Assembly: GCA_015655145.1 (NCBI GenBank)
Contig: JAATFO010000110.1
Coordinates: 1 to 37,558, forward strand
DNA from: Enterobacterales bacterium
Lineage (GTDB): Bacteria; Pseudomonadota; Gammaproteobacteria; Enterobacterales; Enterobacteriaceae
Direction of reading: 5' to 3'
Length of the DNA stretch: 37,558 nucleotides
This document shows positions 7,208 through 17,109 of the stretch, one piece after another (position 1 is the stretch's first letter; the number at the start of each line of letters is the position of its first letter). The notes beneath the pieces are model-generated. The model had not been told where the DNA came from. It was given only the letters and a program-made list of their open reading frames with translations, and ran no database searches. The translations under genes were made by a program, and so were the position numbers.

Positions 7208-9349
7208 GTGGTGGCGACAGTAGTGACGAAACGAGATGGCTGTTTGGTTGCCTTTGATGAGCAACGGATACGTGATGCCATCATCGGCGCGGCGCGTGCG
7301 GCGCAGATTAACGATAATGACTACTGTGCCACGGTGGCGCATCAGGTCAGCGTCAGCATGTCGGGCCGGGAGCGCATCGATATCCATGAGATTCAGGAAA
7401 TGGTAGAGAATTTGCTGATGGCTGGATGTTATCCGCAACTGGCGCGCACCTACATCGAGTACCGTCATGATCGTGACGTCGCCCGGGAGCAACGCGGCAA
7501 ACTGAATAAAGCCATTCGCGGCCTGGTGGAACAAAGCAATCCGGCGCTGCTGAATGAGAATGCCAATAAAGACAGCAAAGTGATCCCAACACAACGTGAT
7601 CTGCTGGCGGGTATCGTGGCAAAACACTACGCGCAACAGCATATTTTACCGCGTGATGTCGTCAGTGCGCATGACCGTGGTGAAATTCACTATCACGATC
7701 TCGATTATTCGCCCTTCTTTCCAATGTTTAACTGCATGCTGATTGATCTTAATGGCATGCTGACCAACGGCTTTAAGATGGGTAATGCGGAGATCGAACC
7801 ACCAAAATCGATTTCCACCGCAACAGCCGTCACCGCGCAGATCATCGCCCAGGTCGCCAGCCACATTTATGGCGGCACCACCATCAATCGCATTGATGAA
7901 GTACTGGCGCCATTCGTTGAAGCCAGCTTTGCTAAACATCAGGCCGTCGCACAAGAGTGGCACATTGCCGACCACGAAGGATATGCCCGTGGGCGCACGG
8001 AAAAAGAGTGTTTTGACGCCTTTCAGTCGCTGGAATATGAAGTCAATACCCTGCATACCGCCAATGGCCAAACCCCCTTCGTTACCTTTGGATTTGGGCT
8101 GGGAACCGGCTGGGCCGCGCGCCTTATTCAGCAATCTATTCTCCAGAACCGCATTGCCGGACTGGGGAAAAATCATAAAACCGCGGTGTTCCCGAAACTG
8201 GTGTTCGCCATTCGTGACGGCATCAATCATCTGCCTGGCGATGTGAATTATGATATCAAGCAACTGGCGCTGGAATGCGCCAGCAAACGGATGTACCCCG
8301 ACATTCTTAATTATGATCAAGTAGTAAAAGTCACTGGTTCATTTAAAACCCCAATGGGGTGCCGCAGCTTCCTCGGCATGTATGAAGAAAATGGCCAGCC
8401 GATCCATGAAGGACGAAATAATATTGGCGTGATTAGCCTGAACCTGCCGCGCATCGCCCTGGAAGCCAAAGGTGACGATGCCCGTTTCTGGTCATTGCTG
8501 GACGAACGGTTGTTGCTGGCTAAAAAAGCCCTTATGACGCGCATCGCCCGGCTGGAAGGCACCAAAGCGCGCGTAGCGCCGATTCTCTATATGGAAGGGG
8601 CCTGCGGTGTTCGGCTGCAAGCCGATGATAATGTCGCGGCCATATTCAAAAACGGGCGCGCCTCGATTTCACTGGGCTATATCGGCATCCATGAAACCAT
8701 CAATGCCCTGAGCGGCGGTCAAACGCACGTTTATGATGATGACGCGTTACGCGCCAAAGCGGTTGCCATCGTCGCCCGTTTACGCCAGGCGGTGGATGAA
8801 TGGAAAGCCGAAACCGGCTATGGCTTTAGTCTCTACAGCACCCCAAGCGAAAATCTGTGCGATCGTTTTTGCCGTCTGGATGCGGCGCAATTCGGCATTA
8901 TTGCCGGCGTCACCGATAAAGGTTATTACACCAACAGTTTCCATCTGGATGTTGAGAAAAAAGTTAATCCTTACGAGAAAATTGATTTCGAAGCGGCCTA
9001 TCCACCAGTGGCCAATGGCGGGTTCATTTGTTACGGCGAATATCCCAATATTCAGCATAACCTGAAGGCGCTGGAAGATGTCTGGGACTACAGTTATAGC
9101 CGCATTCCCTATTACGGCACCAACACGCCGATCGACGAATGTTATGACTGTGGTTTTACCGGTGAATTTGAGTGTTCCAGCAAAGGGTTTACCTGCCCGA
9201 AATGCGGCAATCACGACGCGGCACGTGTTTCAGTCACTCGCCGGGTATGTGGTTATCTTGGCAGCCCGGACGCCCGGCCGTTCAACGCCGGTAAACAGGA
9301 AGAAGTCAAACGCCGGGTAAAACATTTGGGTAACGGACAGATCCGGTGA
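7208..9349 (+). CDS. nrdD: anaerobic ribonucleoside-triphosphate reductase
   Basis: This class III reductase makes dNTPs without oxygen using a glycyl radical. The protein has about 713 residues. It has an N-terminal ATP-cone (KRDGC through IEYRHDRD), the long conserved core with NANKDSKVIPTQRDLLAG and HYHDLDYSPFFPMFNC, a C-terminal zinc site made of two CxxC pairs (CYDC, CPKC), and the radical loop RVCGYLGSPDARPFN with Gly682. The start is one of two adjacent GTG codons. 7211 has the better spacing from AAGGAG at 7198-7203, 7208 the longer frame. It overlaps nrdG by 4 bases, so the two are translationally coupled. The FNR and NrdR-like sites upstream fit anaerobic, dNTP-responsive control. 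Confidence 0.97.
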   Translation: MVATVVTKRDGCLVAFDEQRIRDAIIGAARAAQINDNDYCATVAHQVSVSMSGRERIDIHEIQEMVENLLMAGCYPQLARTYIEYRHDRDVAREQRGKLNKAIRGLVEQSNPALLNENANKDSKVIPTQRDLLAGIVAKHYAQQHILPRDVVSAHDRGEIHYHDLDYSPFFPMFNCMLIDLNGMLTNGFKMGNAEIEPPKSISTATAVTAQIIAQVASHIYGGTTINRIDEVLAPFVEASFAKHQAVAQEWHIADHEGYARGRTEKECFDAFQSLEYEVNTLHTANGQTPFVTFGFGLGTGWAARLIQQSILQNRIAGLGKNHKTAVFPKLVFAIRDGINHLPGDVNYDIKQLALECASKRMYPDILNYDQVVKVTGSFKTPMGCRSFLGMYEENGQPIHEGRNNIGVISLNLPRIALEAKGDDARFWSLLDERLLLAKKALMTRIARLEGTKARVAPILYMEGACGVRLQADDNVAAIFKNGRASISLGYIGIHETINALSGGQTHVYDDDALRAKAVAIVARLRQAVDEWKAETGYGFSLYSTPSENLCDRFCRLDAAQFGIIAGVTDKGYYTNSFHLDVEKKVNPYEKIDFEAAYPPVANGGFICYGEYPNIQHNLKALEDVWDYSYSRIPYYGTNTPIDECYDCGFTGEFECSSKGFTCPKCGNHDAARVSVTRRVCGYLGSPDARPFNAGKQEEVKRRVKHLGNGQIR

Positions 9350-9840
9350 ACATCCATCAATACTATGACGTCGATATTGTCAACGGACCGGGAACACGCT
9401 GCACATTATTTGTTGCCGGTTGTGAACATCAGTGTCCGGGCTGCTACAATAAAAGTACCTGGCGGCTGAATTCCGGGGTGCCGTTTACCATTGAGATGGA
9501 AGAAACGTTGATCCGTGATTTGCAGGACACGCGTATTCCGCGTCAGGGATTATCACTTTCGGGCGGCGATCCGCTGCATCCGGCCAATGTGCCGGATGTT
9601 CTGCGGCTGGTGAAACGCGTGCGCCGTGAGTGCGCGGGAAAAGATATTTGGTTATGGACCGGCTACACCCTGGCTGAGTTAACACCCGCGCAGAACCGTA
9701 TTGTGCAAGAGATTGATGTACTGATCGACGGTAAATTTATACACGCCCTGAAGGACCCGATGTTGCCATGGCGCGGTAGCAGCAATCAGGTAATTCACTA
9801 TTTACGCCCTTCACAATGTGTAAACATCCCTAATCAATAG
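9346..9840 (+). CDS. nrdG: anaerobic ribonucleotide reductase-activating protein
   Basis: This radical-SAM activase generates the glycyl radical on NrdD. The CxxxCxxC motif for the 4Fe-4S cluster is at residues 26, 30 and 33 (CEHQCPGC). The GGDPLHPQN-type segment appears as SGGDPLHPANVPD. GTG at 9346 overlaps the nrdD stop (GTGA) and aligns MNIHQYY with the E. coli start. At 164 residues it is about ten longer than E. coli NrdG. The extra tail after VIHYLR (RPSQCVNIPNQ) is not conserved in E. coli and may reflect a changed stop position. Confidence 0.96.
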   Translation: MNIHQYYDVDIVNGPGTRCTLFVAGCEHQCPGCYNKSTWRLNSGVPFTIEMEETLIRDLQDTRIPRQGLSLSGGDPLHPANVPDVLRLVKRVRRECAGKDIWLWTGYTLAELTPAQNRIVQEIDVLIDGKFIHALKDPMLPWRGSSNQVIHYLRPSQCVNIPNQ

Positions 9841-10042
9841 CATGATTCCTCCCCTCTGCACGGAGGATGCACTACGATAGGGCATTTTTCACCTCCGGCA
9901 CAACCTCTCGTGCTGGTTGTCTCCCGGCTCCGGGAAAAAACACACATTCAGCACCAGGCCTCATGATGGCGTTTTTCTTGCATGTCTTCTGTTGTCGTCA
10001 GTTAAAAACACCTTCCCTTTTCGTCCAGAATGAGGCTTTGCA

Positions 10043-10960
10043 ATGGAACTGAAATGGTTTGAAGATTTTCTGAGTGTGACACGATGCTACAGTTTTACCC
10101 GGGCCGCCGATGAACGGCATGTCACCCAATCGGCGCTCAGTCGCCGTATCCGCCAGCTTGAGGAGTGGCTTGGCGTGCCGTTGTTCGATCGTAAAACGTA
10201 TCCCATCACGCTGACGCCGGAAGGACAGGCGTTTTTGATCACTGCCAGTGAAACGGTATTTTCATTAGGGCACCTGCGCAGCGATCTGCATCAGCGCTAT
10301 GAAAAACGCACCTCGGTGCTGCGTTTTGCCATGCTGAATACCCTTTCCCTGACCTTCTTCCCTGACTGGATTGAGAAGATCAAACAACAGCAACAACTGG
10401 GCTACATTCGACTGTGCAACCAGAAACCAACATTCGTTGAGCACATTGCCCAATTGTATTCCGACGAAACCGACTTTCTGCTGACGTATGCCCATGACAG
10501 CGTCACGCTGATCCAGCAACTCACCCGCTACCCGATGCTACTCCTGGGCAAGGAACGGGCGATTGCCGTTTGCCGCCCTGACAGCGAAGGAAAACCGCTT
10601 TATCCCATTGGCATAAGCCGGGACCCCATCCCCTTTCTCAGCTATGGTCAGCACTCTTTCTTTGCCCACGCCATGGCGCACTCCGAATGTATCAAGGCCC
10701 TGCCGCTTGAAGCAATCTACGAGAATGGTATGTCGGTAAATCTTAAAGCGATGGTGTTGGCTGGCAGTGGTGTGGCCTGGTTACCAGAGAGTTTGCTGAA
10801 TAAGGAACTGGAAAGTGGAACACTGGTAAGAGCCGGTGACAGCCGTTGGGATATGCCGCTTGATATTCGTCTTTATCGTCAACCGATATTACGGGCAGAA
10901 CCCGCCGAAGCTTTCTGGCAGCGAGCGGCTGAGAGCAAACAACGGATTTCAGCCATCTGA
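10043..10960 (+). CDS. LysR-type transcriptional regulator (HypT/YjiE-like)
   Basis: The 305-residue protein has an N-terminal winged helix-turn-helix (residues 2-62, with FTRAADERHVTQSALSRRI and LEEWLGVPLF) and a LysR substrate-binding domain. The C-terminal segment SGVAWLPESLLNKEL resembles E. coli HypT (YjiE). The start follows a weak purine stretch, and ATG at 10043 gives the normal N-terminus. It precedes the amidohydrolase-ABC cluster in the same direction with a 235-base gap, so it probably regulates that cluster in response to its substrate. In E. coli, yjiE also neighbours a peptidase gene (iadA). The ligand is unknown. No specific operator was identified. Confidence 0.88.
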   Translation: MELKWFEDFLSVTRCYSFTRAADERHVTQSALSRRIRQLEEWLGVPLFDRKTYPITLTPEGQAFLITASETVFSLGHLRSDLHQRYEKRTSVLRFAMLNTLSLTFFPDWIEKIKQQQQLGYIRLCNQKPTFVEHIAQLYSDETDFLLTYAHDSVTLIQQLTRYPMLLLGKERAIAVCRPDSEGKPLYPIGISRDPIPFLSYGQHSFFAHAMAHSECIKALPLEAIYENGMSVNLKAMVLAGSGVAWLPESLLNKELESGTLVRAGDSRWDMPLDIRLYRQPILRAEPAEAFWQRAAESKQRISAI

Positions 10961-11195
10961 CTTTGGTGGTTTACGCTGCCTTTTCCCTCGTATGCCTGCG
11001 TCAAGCGGGCGGCTGCTTATCGTCTTTATCTTCTGGCTTAGCCCACACGATGAAATCTGCCGACATCAATCTATGCCGTTTTGGAATGGGGCAAGAAAAA
11101 TGCGCATTGGCAATTCATCACCGCCTTCTTGCATGCTGAACCTGGCACAGCACAACGCGTTCTCTTCTTACTCACAACGTTTTCTGGGGATAACA
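10961..11195 (+). promoter_or_regulatory. intergenic region holding the likely cassette promoter
   Basis: This 235-base gap separates the regulator from the first catabolic gene. The packed downstream genes must be transcribed from here or from the regulator's own promoter. I could not pick a convincing -35/-10 pair. A LysR-type T-N11-A operator would be expected but too many chance matches exist to name one. The amidohydrolase ATG at 11196 is preceded by GGGGATAAC. Confidence 0.35.
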
Positions 11196-12614
11196 ATGCA
11201 AAATAAAGCGCACGTCTGGAAACTGGTAGATGAACATCAGGCTGAATTTTGTGAATTAAGTGATCGTATCTGGGGTATGCCCGAGATTTGCTATACCGAA
11301 TACCGCTCGGTCGCCGAGCATACTGCGATGCTGAAGCAACAGGGATTCCGCGTCACTGAAAACGTCGCACAGATCCCAACAGCGGTGATGGGTGAAGCCG
11401 GTGAAGCGGGCCCCATCATTGCCATACTTGGCGAGTACGATGCACTTCCGGGTCTGAGCCAGGCTTCCGGGGTCGCTCACCCGTCGCCACTGCCAGGCAA
11501 TGGCTATGGACACGGCTGCGGCCATAATCTGCTGGGCGCGGCCGCCATGCTGGCGGCAACCGCATTAAAAGAGTGGCTGGCGGCAACCGGTATCGCCGGA
11601 CGGGTGCGTTATTACGGCTGCCCGGCGGAAGAAGGTGGGGCGGCAAAATCATTTATGGCGCGCGCCGGGGCGTTTGACGATGTGGATGTTGCCATCACCT
11701 GGCATCCAGCCAGTCACCATGAAGTGACGAAAGCGTTGTCACTCGCCAATACCCGGATGGATTTCTTTTTTACCGGTCGCGCGTCACATGCGGCCGCCTC
11801 GCCACATCTTGGGCGTAGCGCACTGGATGCCGTAGAGCTGATGAACGTTGGCGTACAGTTTTTGCGTGAACATGTTCCTCAGGAATCACGGATTCACTAC
11901 GCGATGCTGGACTCCGGCGGAATCGCCCCTAATGTTGTGCAGGCTAAGGCCGCTGTACGATACGCCATCCGCGCGCGTGACGTGCAAAGCATGTTTGCTC
12001 TGAACGAACGCGTCAAACGCGTGGCGCAGGGTGCCGCCATGATGACCGATACCAGGGTGGAAATCAGCATTATGAGCGCCGTTTCTAATTTGCTTGGCAA
12101 CCGCCCGCTGGAGGAAGCCATGCAGCGCAATTTTGCGGCACTGGGTCCGGTCCCCTTCGACAATGCCGATCTGGCCTTTGCCGCCGAGATACAATCGACA
12201 TTGAGCGCGGAGGAAATTGCCAGCGATTACCGCAGAGCCGGGGTCAAACCAGTCAATCCTGCGCCGCTCAGCGACTTTATTATCCCTCTCGATACTCACG
12301 GAGAACCGATGATAGGCTCCACGGACGTGGGCGATGTCAGTTGGGTTATTCCTACCGTTCAGGCCCACGTACCGACCATGGCGCTGGGGACACCCGGCCA
12401 TTCCTGGCAGCTTACGGCTCAGGGAAAAATGCCGGCGGCACATAAGGGCCTGGTTCATGTCGCGAAAATAATGGCCGCTACCGCGATTGATGTGCTGACC
12501 GACAAGATGCTGTTGGCGCAAGTGAAAAAAGCCCACGTTGAACAGATCAATGAAACCCCGTATTACTGCCCTATTCCTGCCGAGGTGAATCCGCCCATTC
12601 AGCCGCGTCCGTAA
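11196..12614 (+). CDS. M20-family metallo-amidohydrolase (AbgB-like)
   Basis: The 472-residue protein belongs to the M20D peptidase/amidohydrolase group and most resembles the p-aminobenzoyl-glutamate hydrolase B subunit (AbgB). Metal-ligand motifs are GHGCGHN (105-111), PAEEGG with Glu145-Glu146, WHP (169-171) and a C-terminal GTPGHSW near residue 402. The dimerisation-domain entry GRASHAA is at 194-200. The start is set at 11196 (MQNKAHVWKLVDEH) because the longer frame back to 10836 runs through the regulator gene. No signal peptide is seen, so it acts in the cytoplasm, probably cutting an amide bond in the compound imported by the adjacent ABC system. The substrate is unknown. AbgB usually pairs with AbgA, and no AbgA partner is present. 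Confidence 0.88.
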   Translation: MQNKAHVWKLVDEHQAEFCELSDRIWGMPEICYTEYRSVAEHTAMLKQQGFRVTENVAQIPTAVMGEAGEAGPIIAILGEYDALPGLSQASGVAHPSPLPGNGYGHGCGHNLLGAAAMLAATALKEWLAATGIAGRVRYYGCPAEEGGAAKSFMARAGAFDDVDVAITWHPASHHEVTKALSLANTRMDFFFTGRASHAAASPHLGRSALDAVELMNVGVQFLREHVPQESRIHYAMLDSGGIAPNVVQAKAAVRYAIRARDVQSMFALNERVKRVAQGAAMMTDTRVEISIMSAVSNLLGNRPLEEAMQRNFAALGPVPFDNADLAFAAEIQSTLSAEEIASDYRRAGVKPVNPAPLSDFIIPLDTHGEPMIGSTDVGDVSWVIPTVQAHVPTMALGTPGHSWQLTAQGKMPAAHKGLVHVAKIMAATAIDVLTDKMLLAQVKKAHVEQINETPYYCPIPAEVNPPIQPRP

Positions 12615-12650
12615 AACATCTGGTTCATTCACTTTCGGGGAGTTATCGCC

Positions 12651-14243
12651 ATGTTTAAACTGAATACGTCCGCCGCGGTAATATTAGCCGTCTCGTTTAG
12701 CGCGGCCTCTCAGGCCGCCACGCCGCCAGACGCGCTGGTAATGGCATGGAATATTGATGCCATCAGTACCTGGGACCCGGCGCAAATCGGTGAAGTGGTC
12801 ACTAATGAAATCATTATGAATACCTGTAACACCCTGGTTTCATTCGATGTAAAAGATGAAAATAAAGTGGTACCGGAGTTAGCGCAACGCTGGGATGTTT
12901 CAGCGGATCGCAAGCAGATCACCTTCCACCTGCAACCTAACCTGAAATTTGCGGACGGCACCGCCGCCACTGCGGGAGATTTTGCCTGGTCTCTGCAGCG
13001 CGTGGTGAAATTAGGTTACGGCAACGCCGCCGCGCTCACCGAATTCGGTTTCACCAAAGAAAATGTCGATCAACAAATTACCGCGCCGGATGACCACACG
13101 CTGATAATGACATTTGACCAGGCCTATCCCACTAATCTGATGCTACAGGCCATCGCCGCCAATGATGTGGCAACACTGCAGGATCGCAAGCTGCTGGAGA
13201 AGGCCGCGGTTAATAACGACATGGGTCACCAATACCTGTCGACCCATACCGCCTGTGTTGGCCCCTATCAACTGGTACGCTGGAATGCGGGTGAAGGCGT
13301 GGTTCTCCAGGCGACGCCAAACTACTGGGGAACGCCGCCAAAACTGAAACGCATTCTTATCCGCCATGTGGCGGAAACCGGCACTCAGCGCTTGCTGCTC
13401 ACCCAGGGCGATGTGGATATTGCCCGTGATCTTTCCGCTGACGATCTCAAAACGCTGGATCAAAGCAACAAGGTGAAGGTAGATAAAGTGCTCAAACCCC
13501 AGTTGTTCTTCTGGACCTTTAATAATGAAGATCCCATTTTCAAAAATGAAAAAGTACGACTGGCGATGCGCTATCTGATCGATTACGACGGACTGGCAAA
13601 AAGCGTAATGCCCTATCTGGGGGTACCGCGCGCCAGCTTTGCGACGATTGGCGCCTTTGGTGCGCTGGATGAGAAAGCAGGACAACCTTTTACCCTGAAT
13701 CAGGAAAAGGCCCGCCAGTTGCTGACAGAAGCAGGCTATCCCGATGGTTTTCAGGCTTCAGTCATTTTCGGTACCCTGCCGCATTCAGCGCCCATTGCCC
13801 AGAGTATTCAGCAAAATGCCGCCAAAATAGGCGTGAAACTGACACTTGAACGGATGTCAAATGCCCAGTTGTTCAGCCGCGCCCGGGGTCGTGAATTCCA
13901 GAGTGCCATGATGGCCTGGCAAACCACGGTCCCGGATGCCTGGGGCAATGCATCGCGTCTGGTCTTCAACCCGGATAATCGCAAAGAAGCCCGGGCCACG
14001 CAGTACCCAAGCTGGCGTGCCGCATATTACGACAAGGCAATGAATAACGCCGTCAGGACCGCGTTACTGGAGCCAGACGACAGTAAGCGTGCGGCAATAT
14101 ATGCCGACTTGCAACGCCAGGTGATGCAGAAAGGTCCGATGGCCATCATGTTCCAGATGTACAACACCGCAGGTATCAGCCCGGTCGTGAAGCACTGGAC
14201 CTGGAATGGATTCCGGGTGTGGTACGGCGCCGCAGGAAAATAA
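12651..14243 (+). CDS. ABC transporter solute-binding protein, family 5 (Dpp/Opp type)
   Basis: The 530-residue periplasmic protein begins with a signal peptide (hydrophobic AAVILAVSFSAAS, predicted cleavage after Ala22 at SQA). It continues as an SBP_bac_5 domain: early LAQRWDVSADRKQITFHL and FADGTAATAGDFAWSLQR are typical of DppA/OppA-type receptors, as is VGPYQLVRWN. It follows a GGGGAG ribosome-binding site. It captures the substrate and hands it to the two permeases encoded next. Family-5 receptors bind peptides, nickel, opines, glutathione or sugars, so the class does not fix the ligand. The permease start lies one base after its stop. Confidence 0.93.
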   Translation: MFKLNTSAAVILAVSFSAASQAATPPDALVMAWNIDAISTWDPAQIGEVVTNEIIMNTCNTLVSFDVKDENKVVPELAQRWDVSADRKQITFHLQPNLKFADGTAATAGDFAWSLQRVVKLGYGNAAALTEFGFTKENVDQQITAPDDHTLIMTFDQAYPTNLMLQAIAANDVATLQDRKLLEKAAVNNDMGHQYLSTHTACVGPYQLVRWNAGEGVVLQATPNYWGTPPKLKRILIRHVAETGTQRLLLTQGDVDIARDLSADDLKTLDQSNKVKVDKVLKPQLFFWTFNNEDPIFKNEKVRLAMRYLIDYDGLAKSVMPYLGVPRASFATIGAFGALDEKAGQPFTLNQEKARQLLTEAGYPDGFQASVIFGTLPHSAPIAQSIQQNAAKIGVKLTLERMSNAQLFSRARGREFQSAMMAWQTTVPDAWGNASRLVFNPDNRKEARATQYPSWRAAYYDKAMNNAVRTALLEPDDSKRAAIYADLQRQVMQKGPMAIMFQMYNTAGISPVVKHWTWNGFRVWYGAAGK

Positions 14244-14244
14244 T

Positions 14245-15318
14245 ATGTCGCACCTCTTCGCACAATCCACGGCAACACCCGGGCCATCGCTGCTGGGGAG
14301 GCGCCTGCAAACACTGTTGCAAGGGATTATCTCAATTTTCTGCACACTACTGGGGCTGGCGGCGCTGACGTTCTTTATTGGTCGTTTGTTGCCTGTCGAT
14401 CCGGTGGTGGCGGTGATCGGCGATAATGCCAGTCAGGAAGCCTGGAAACAGATGTATCACCAGTTGGGCCTGGACCAACCGCTGTGGAAACAGTTCATCG
14501 ATTACCTGTGGCAGCTAGCTCATCTCGATTTCGGCATTGCACTGACCACCAGCCATCCGGTGGCCGAGGATATCGCCCGGGTCTTTCCCGCCACACTGGA
14601 ACTGGCCACCGTCGCGGCGATTATTGGTGTCGGCCTCGGTATCCCGGCAGGGGTATTGTCGGCAATGTACCGCAACTCATGGTTTGATCATCTCATCCGC
14701 TTTATTGGCCTGCTCAGCTACTCGACGCCTCATTTCTGGCTGGGGTTGATGGGGCTGCTGCTGTTCTATGCCTCGCTGGGCTGGGTTGGCGGGCCGGGAC
14801 GCATCGATTTTATGTATGAGTTCGATCTACAACCGGTCACTGGCTTCTGGCTAATCGACAGTGCCCTGAGCGGTAATATGACGGTATTCAGGAACGTCTT
14901 CAGTCATATCATTCTGCCTGCCTCTATTCTGGGACTCAGTTCACTGGCATGGATCAGCCGAATGACACGCAGTTTTATGATTGAGCAACTGTCACAGGAG
15001 TACATCATTACCGCCCGGGTGAAGGGGTTATCCTGGGCACGTTGTGTGTGGATTCATGCCCTGCGTAACGTTGCCGTGCCGGTATTGACGGTGGTGGCGC
15101 TTTCCTGGGCATGGCTGCTGGAAGGCGCCGTGCTAACCGAAACGGTATTCGCCTGGCCGGGGTTTGGTCGCTACCTGACCAACGCCCTGCTGGCGGGGGA
15201 TATGAATGCGGTAGTCGGGTGCACCTTGCTAACCGGCACGATATTTGTCGCCATTAACCTCATCTGCGATTTGCTCTATCGCATTTTTGATCCACGTACC
15301 CGTCAGGAGGGCGCATGA
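14245..15318 (+). CDS. ABC transporter permease, DppB-like
   Basis: The 357-residue inner-membrane protein has several hydrophobic segments, a first helix around residues 25-50 with the family segment FFIGRLLPVDPV, and the EAA loop EYIITARVKGLSW in the C-terminal half. ATG at 14245, one base after the solute-binding-protein stop, is preferred to the longer frame starting at 14206 inside that gene. It is paired with the DppC-like permease, whose start overlaps its stop (ATGA). Confidence 0.93.
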   Translation: MSHLFAQSTATPGPSLLGRRLQTLLQGIISIFCTLLGLAALTFFIGRLLPVDPVVAVIGDNASQEAWKQMYHQLGLDQPLWKQFIDYLWQLAHLDFGIALTTSHPVAEDIARVFPATLELATVAAIIGVGLGIPAGVLSAMYRNSWFDHLIRFIGLLSYSTPHFWLGLMGLLLFYASLGWVGGPGRIDFMYEFDLQPVTGFWLIDSALSGNMTVFRNVFSHIILPASILGLSSLAWISRMTRSFMIEQLSQEYIITARVKGLSWARCVWIHALRNVAVPVLTVVALSWAWLLEGAVLTETVFAWPGFGRYLTNALLAGDMNAVVGCTLLTGTIFVAINLICDLLYRIFDPRTRQEGA

Positions 15319-16250
15319 GCGACTCTGTGGATAAACAACTTTCGCCGCCAGATCGTTACGCCCTTCGATCCTGGCTAAGCACGCCAACGCCCCGCTCACC
15401 CTTTCAGGCTCGCATGCAATTGCTGTGGCTTCAGTGGCGCCGCTTTTGTGCTAATCATTCTGCGTTATTTGGTTTGCTGGTATTGCTGGTGATTGTCTTT
15501 ACCGCGTTGTTTGCTCCCTGGCTCAGTAATCACGATATCTTCGCGCAGAACCTGGCGTACCGTCTGCGCCCACCTGGCAGCGGTTTCTGGCTGGGTACTG
15601 ACGAGCTGGGTCGCGATATTTACAGCCGCCTGCTGTACGGCGCACGCATAACGCTGTACATCGCCGGGCTGACCGCACTGATTATCACGCCGTTAGGGCT
15701 GATCGTCGGTACCAGCGCGGGCTATCTTGGTGGCTGGGTGGACAAAGTGCTGATGCGGCTGGTGGATATTTTTCTCGCCTTTCCCAGTCTTATTTTGGCG
15801 CTGGCTTTCGTGGCGGCATTGGGGCCTGGCATCGAGAACGCCATTATTGCTATCTCGCTGTCCTCATGGCCACCTGTCGCACGTCTGGCGCGGGCCGAGA
15901 CGCTGTCGATCCGCAAGATGGATTACATTGCCGCCGTTAGACTGCAAGGGGCAAGCGCTTTGCATATCATCCTGCACCATATTATTCCCATGTGCCTGCC
16001 TTCGGTGGTCGTGCGTGTCACACTGAATATGGCGGCAATTATCCTTACTGCCGCCGGTCTCGGTTTCCTTGGCTTAGGCGCACAGGCTCCCAGCCCGGAA
16101 TGGGGCGCCATGCTCGCCTCGGGCAGAGAATTCATGCTGACCAATGGCTGGATTGCCGCCATTCCCGGCCTGGCGATTCTTTTCACCAGTCTGGCCTTCA
16201 ACCTGCTCGGTGACGGCCTGCGTGACATGATGGATCTTCGCCATGACTGA
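15315..16250 (+). CDS. ABC transporter permease, DppC-like
   Basis: The 311-residue protein has a cytoplasmic N-terminal stretch and an OppC-type first helix (LLVLLVIVFTALFAPWLS). FWLGTDELGRDIYSRLLYGAR is the hallmark of this family. An EAA loop (DYIAAVRLQGAS) precedes GLGFLGLGAQAPSPEWGAML. The start overlaps the previous stop by 4 bases and the end overlaps the next ATPase gene by 8 bases, showing a coupled operon. Confidence 0.95.
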   Translation: MSDSVDKQLSPPDRYALRSWLSTPTPRSPFQARMQLLWLQWRRFCANHSALFGLLVLLVIVFTALFAPWLSNHDIFAQNLAYRLRPPGSGFWLGTDELGRDIYSRLLYGARITLYIAGLTALIITPLGLIVGTSAGYLGGWVDKVLMRLVDIFLAFPSLILALAFVAALGPGIENAIIAISLSSWPPVARLARAETLSIRKMDYIAAVRLQGASALHIILHHIIPMCLPSVVVRVTLNMAAIILTAAGLGFLGLGAQAPSPEWGAMLASGREFMLTNGWIAAIPGLAILFTSLAFNLLGDGLRDMMDLRHD

Positions 16251-17109
16251 TACTCTTCTGCACGTGGAAAACATGAATATTGTGTTTAAGGGTACGCATG
16301 AAGAAAACCATGCAGTACGCAATGTCTCTTTCACCATTGGTCGCGAAAAGCTGGCTATCGTCGGTGAATCCGGTTCGGGTAAGTCACAAACCTGTCGGGC
16401 GCTGCTAAAGCTGACGCCAAAAGCAGGTCGTCTCAGTGCTGATCATATGCGCTTTGGGGATATCGATCTGTTGAATGCCAGCGAAAAGCAGATGCGTTCG
16501 ATTCGAGGTAACCGTATCTCAATGATTTTACAGGACCCTAAATTTTCGCTGAATCCACTGATGCGTATTGGCGACCAGATCGCGGAAGCCTGTCGCCTGC
16601 ATTCTCAGGTAACGAAGACCATTGCCCGGGAACGGACACTGGCCATGCTGGAATCTGTGCATATTCGCGAAGTGGAAAAAGTCTATCGCCAGTACCCCCA
16701 TGAAATCTCCGGTGGGATGGGTCAACGAGTGATGATCGCCATGATGCTGATTCCGGAACCAGACCTCATCATTGCCGATGAACCAACCTCAGCGCTGGAT
16801 GTCACTGTCCGTCTACAGGTGCTTAATATCCTTGATGATCTACTGGACAGGCGAAATACCGGCCTGTTGTTTATTACCCATGATCTAAAGCTTGTTACCC
16901 ACTTTTGTGACCGCGTGCTGGTGATGTATGCCGGGCGGATTGTGGAAGAAATTGCCGCTAATCGCCTGCATGAAGCCCGACATCCCTATACTCAGGCCCT
17001 GCTTGCCAGTCAGCCGCGCTTGCATCATCCGGTGGAAATGCTTAGCGTGCCCACGCGTGATGCCCGTTGGCTAAATGGCCCAGTTTACCGACATGGAGTC
17101 GCCCAATGA
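16243..17109 (+). CDS. ABC transporter ATPase, DppD-like
   Basis: The 288-residue ATPase has Walker A GESGSGKS (41-48), a Q-loop at LQDP, the signature SGGMGQR typical of DppD/OppD subunits, and Walker B LIIADEPTSALD followed by the H-loop THD. The C-terminal segment AGRIVEE...ARHPYTQALL is the oligopeptide-transporter C-terminal motif. It powers import together with the DppF-like partner. Its stop overlaps the next start (ATGA). Confidence 0.95.
   Translation: MTDTLLHVENMNIVFKGTHEENHAVRNVSFTIGREKLAIVGESGSGKSQTCRALLKLTPKAGRLSADHMRFGDIDLLNASEKQMRSIRGNRISMILQDPKFSLNPLMRIGDQIAEACRLHSQVTKTIARERTLAMLESVHIREVEKVYRQYPHEISGGMGQRVMIAMMLIPEPDLIIADEPTSALDVTVRLQVLNILDDLLDRRNTGLLFITHDLKLVTHFCDRVLVMYAGRIVEEIAANRLHEARHPYTQALLASQPRLHHPVEMLSVPTRDARWLNGPVYRHGVAQ

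Noticed and set aside
9895-9950. CCCGG/CCGGG hairpin after nrdG as its terminator
   Set aside because: The stem is followed by As, not Ts, on the plus strand, so it does not form an intrinsic terminator for nrdDG.
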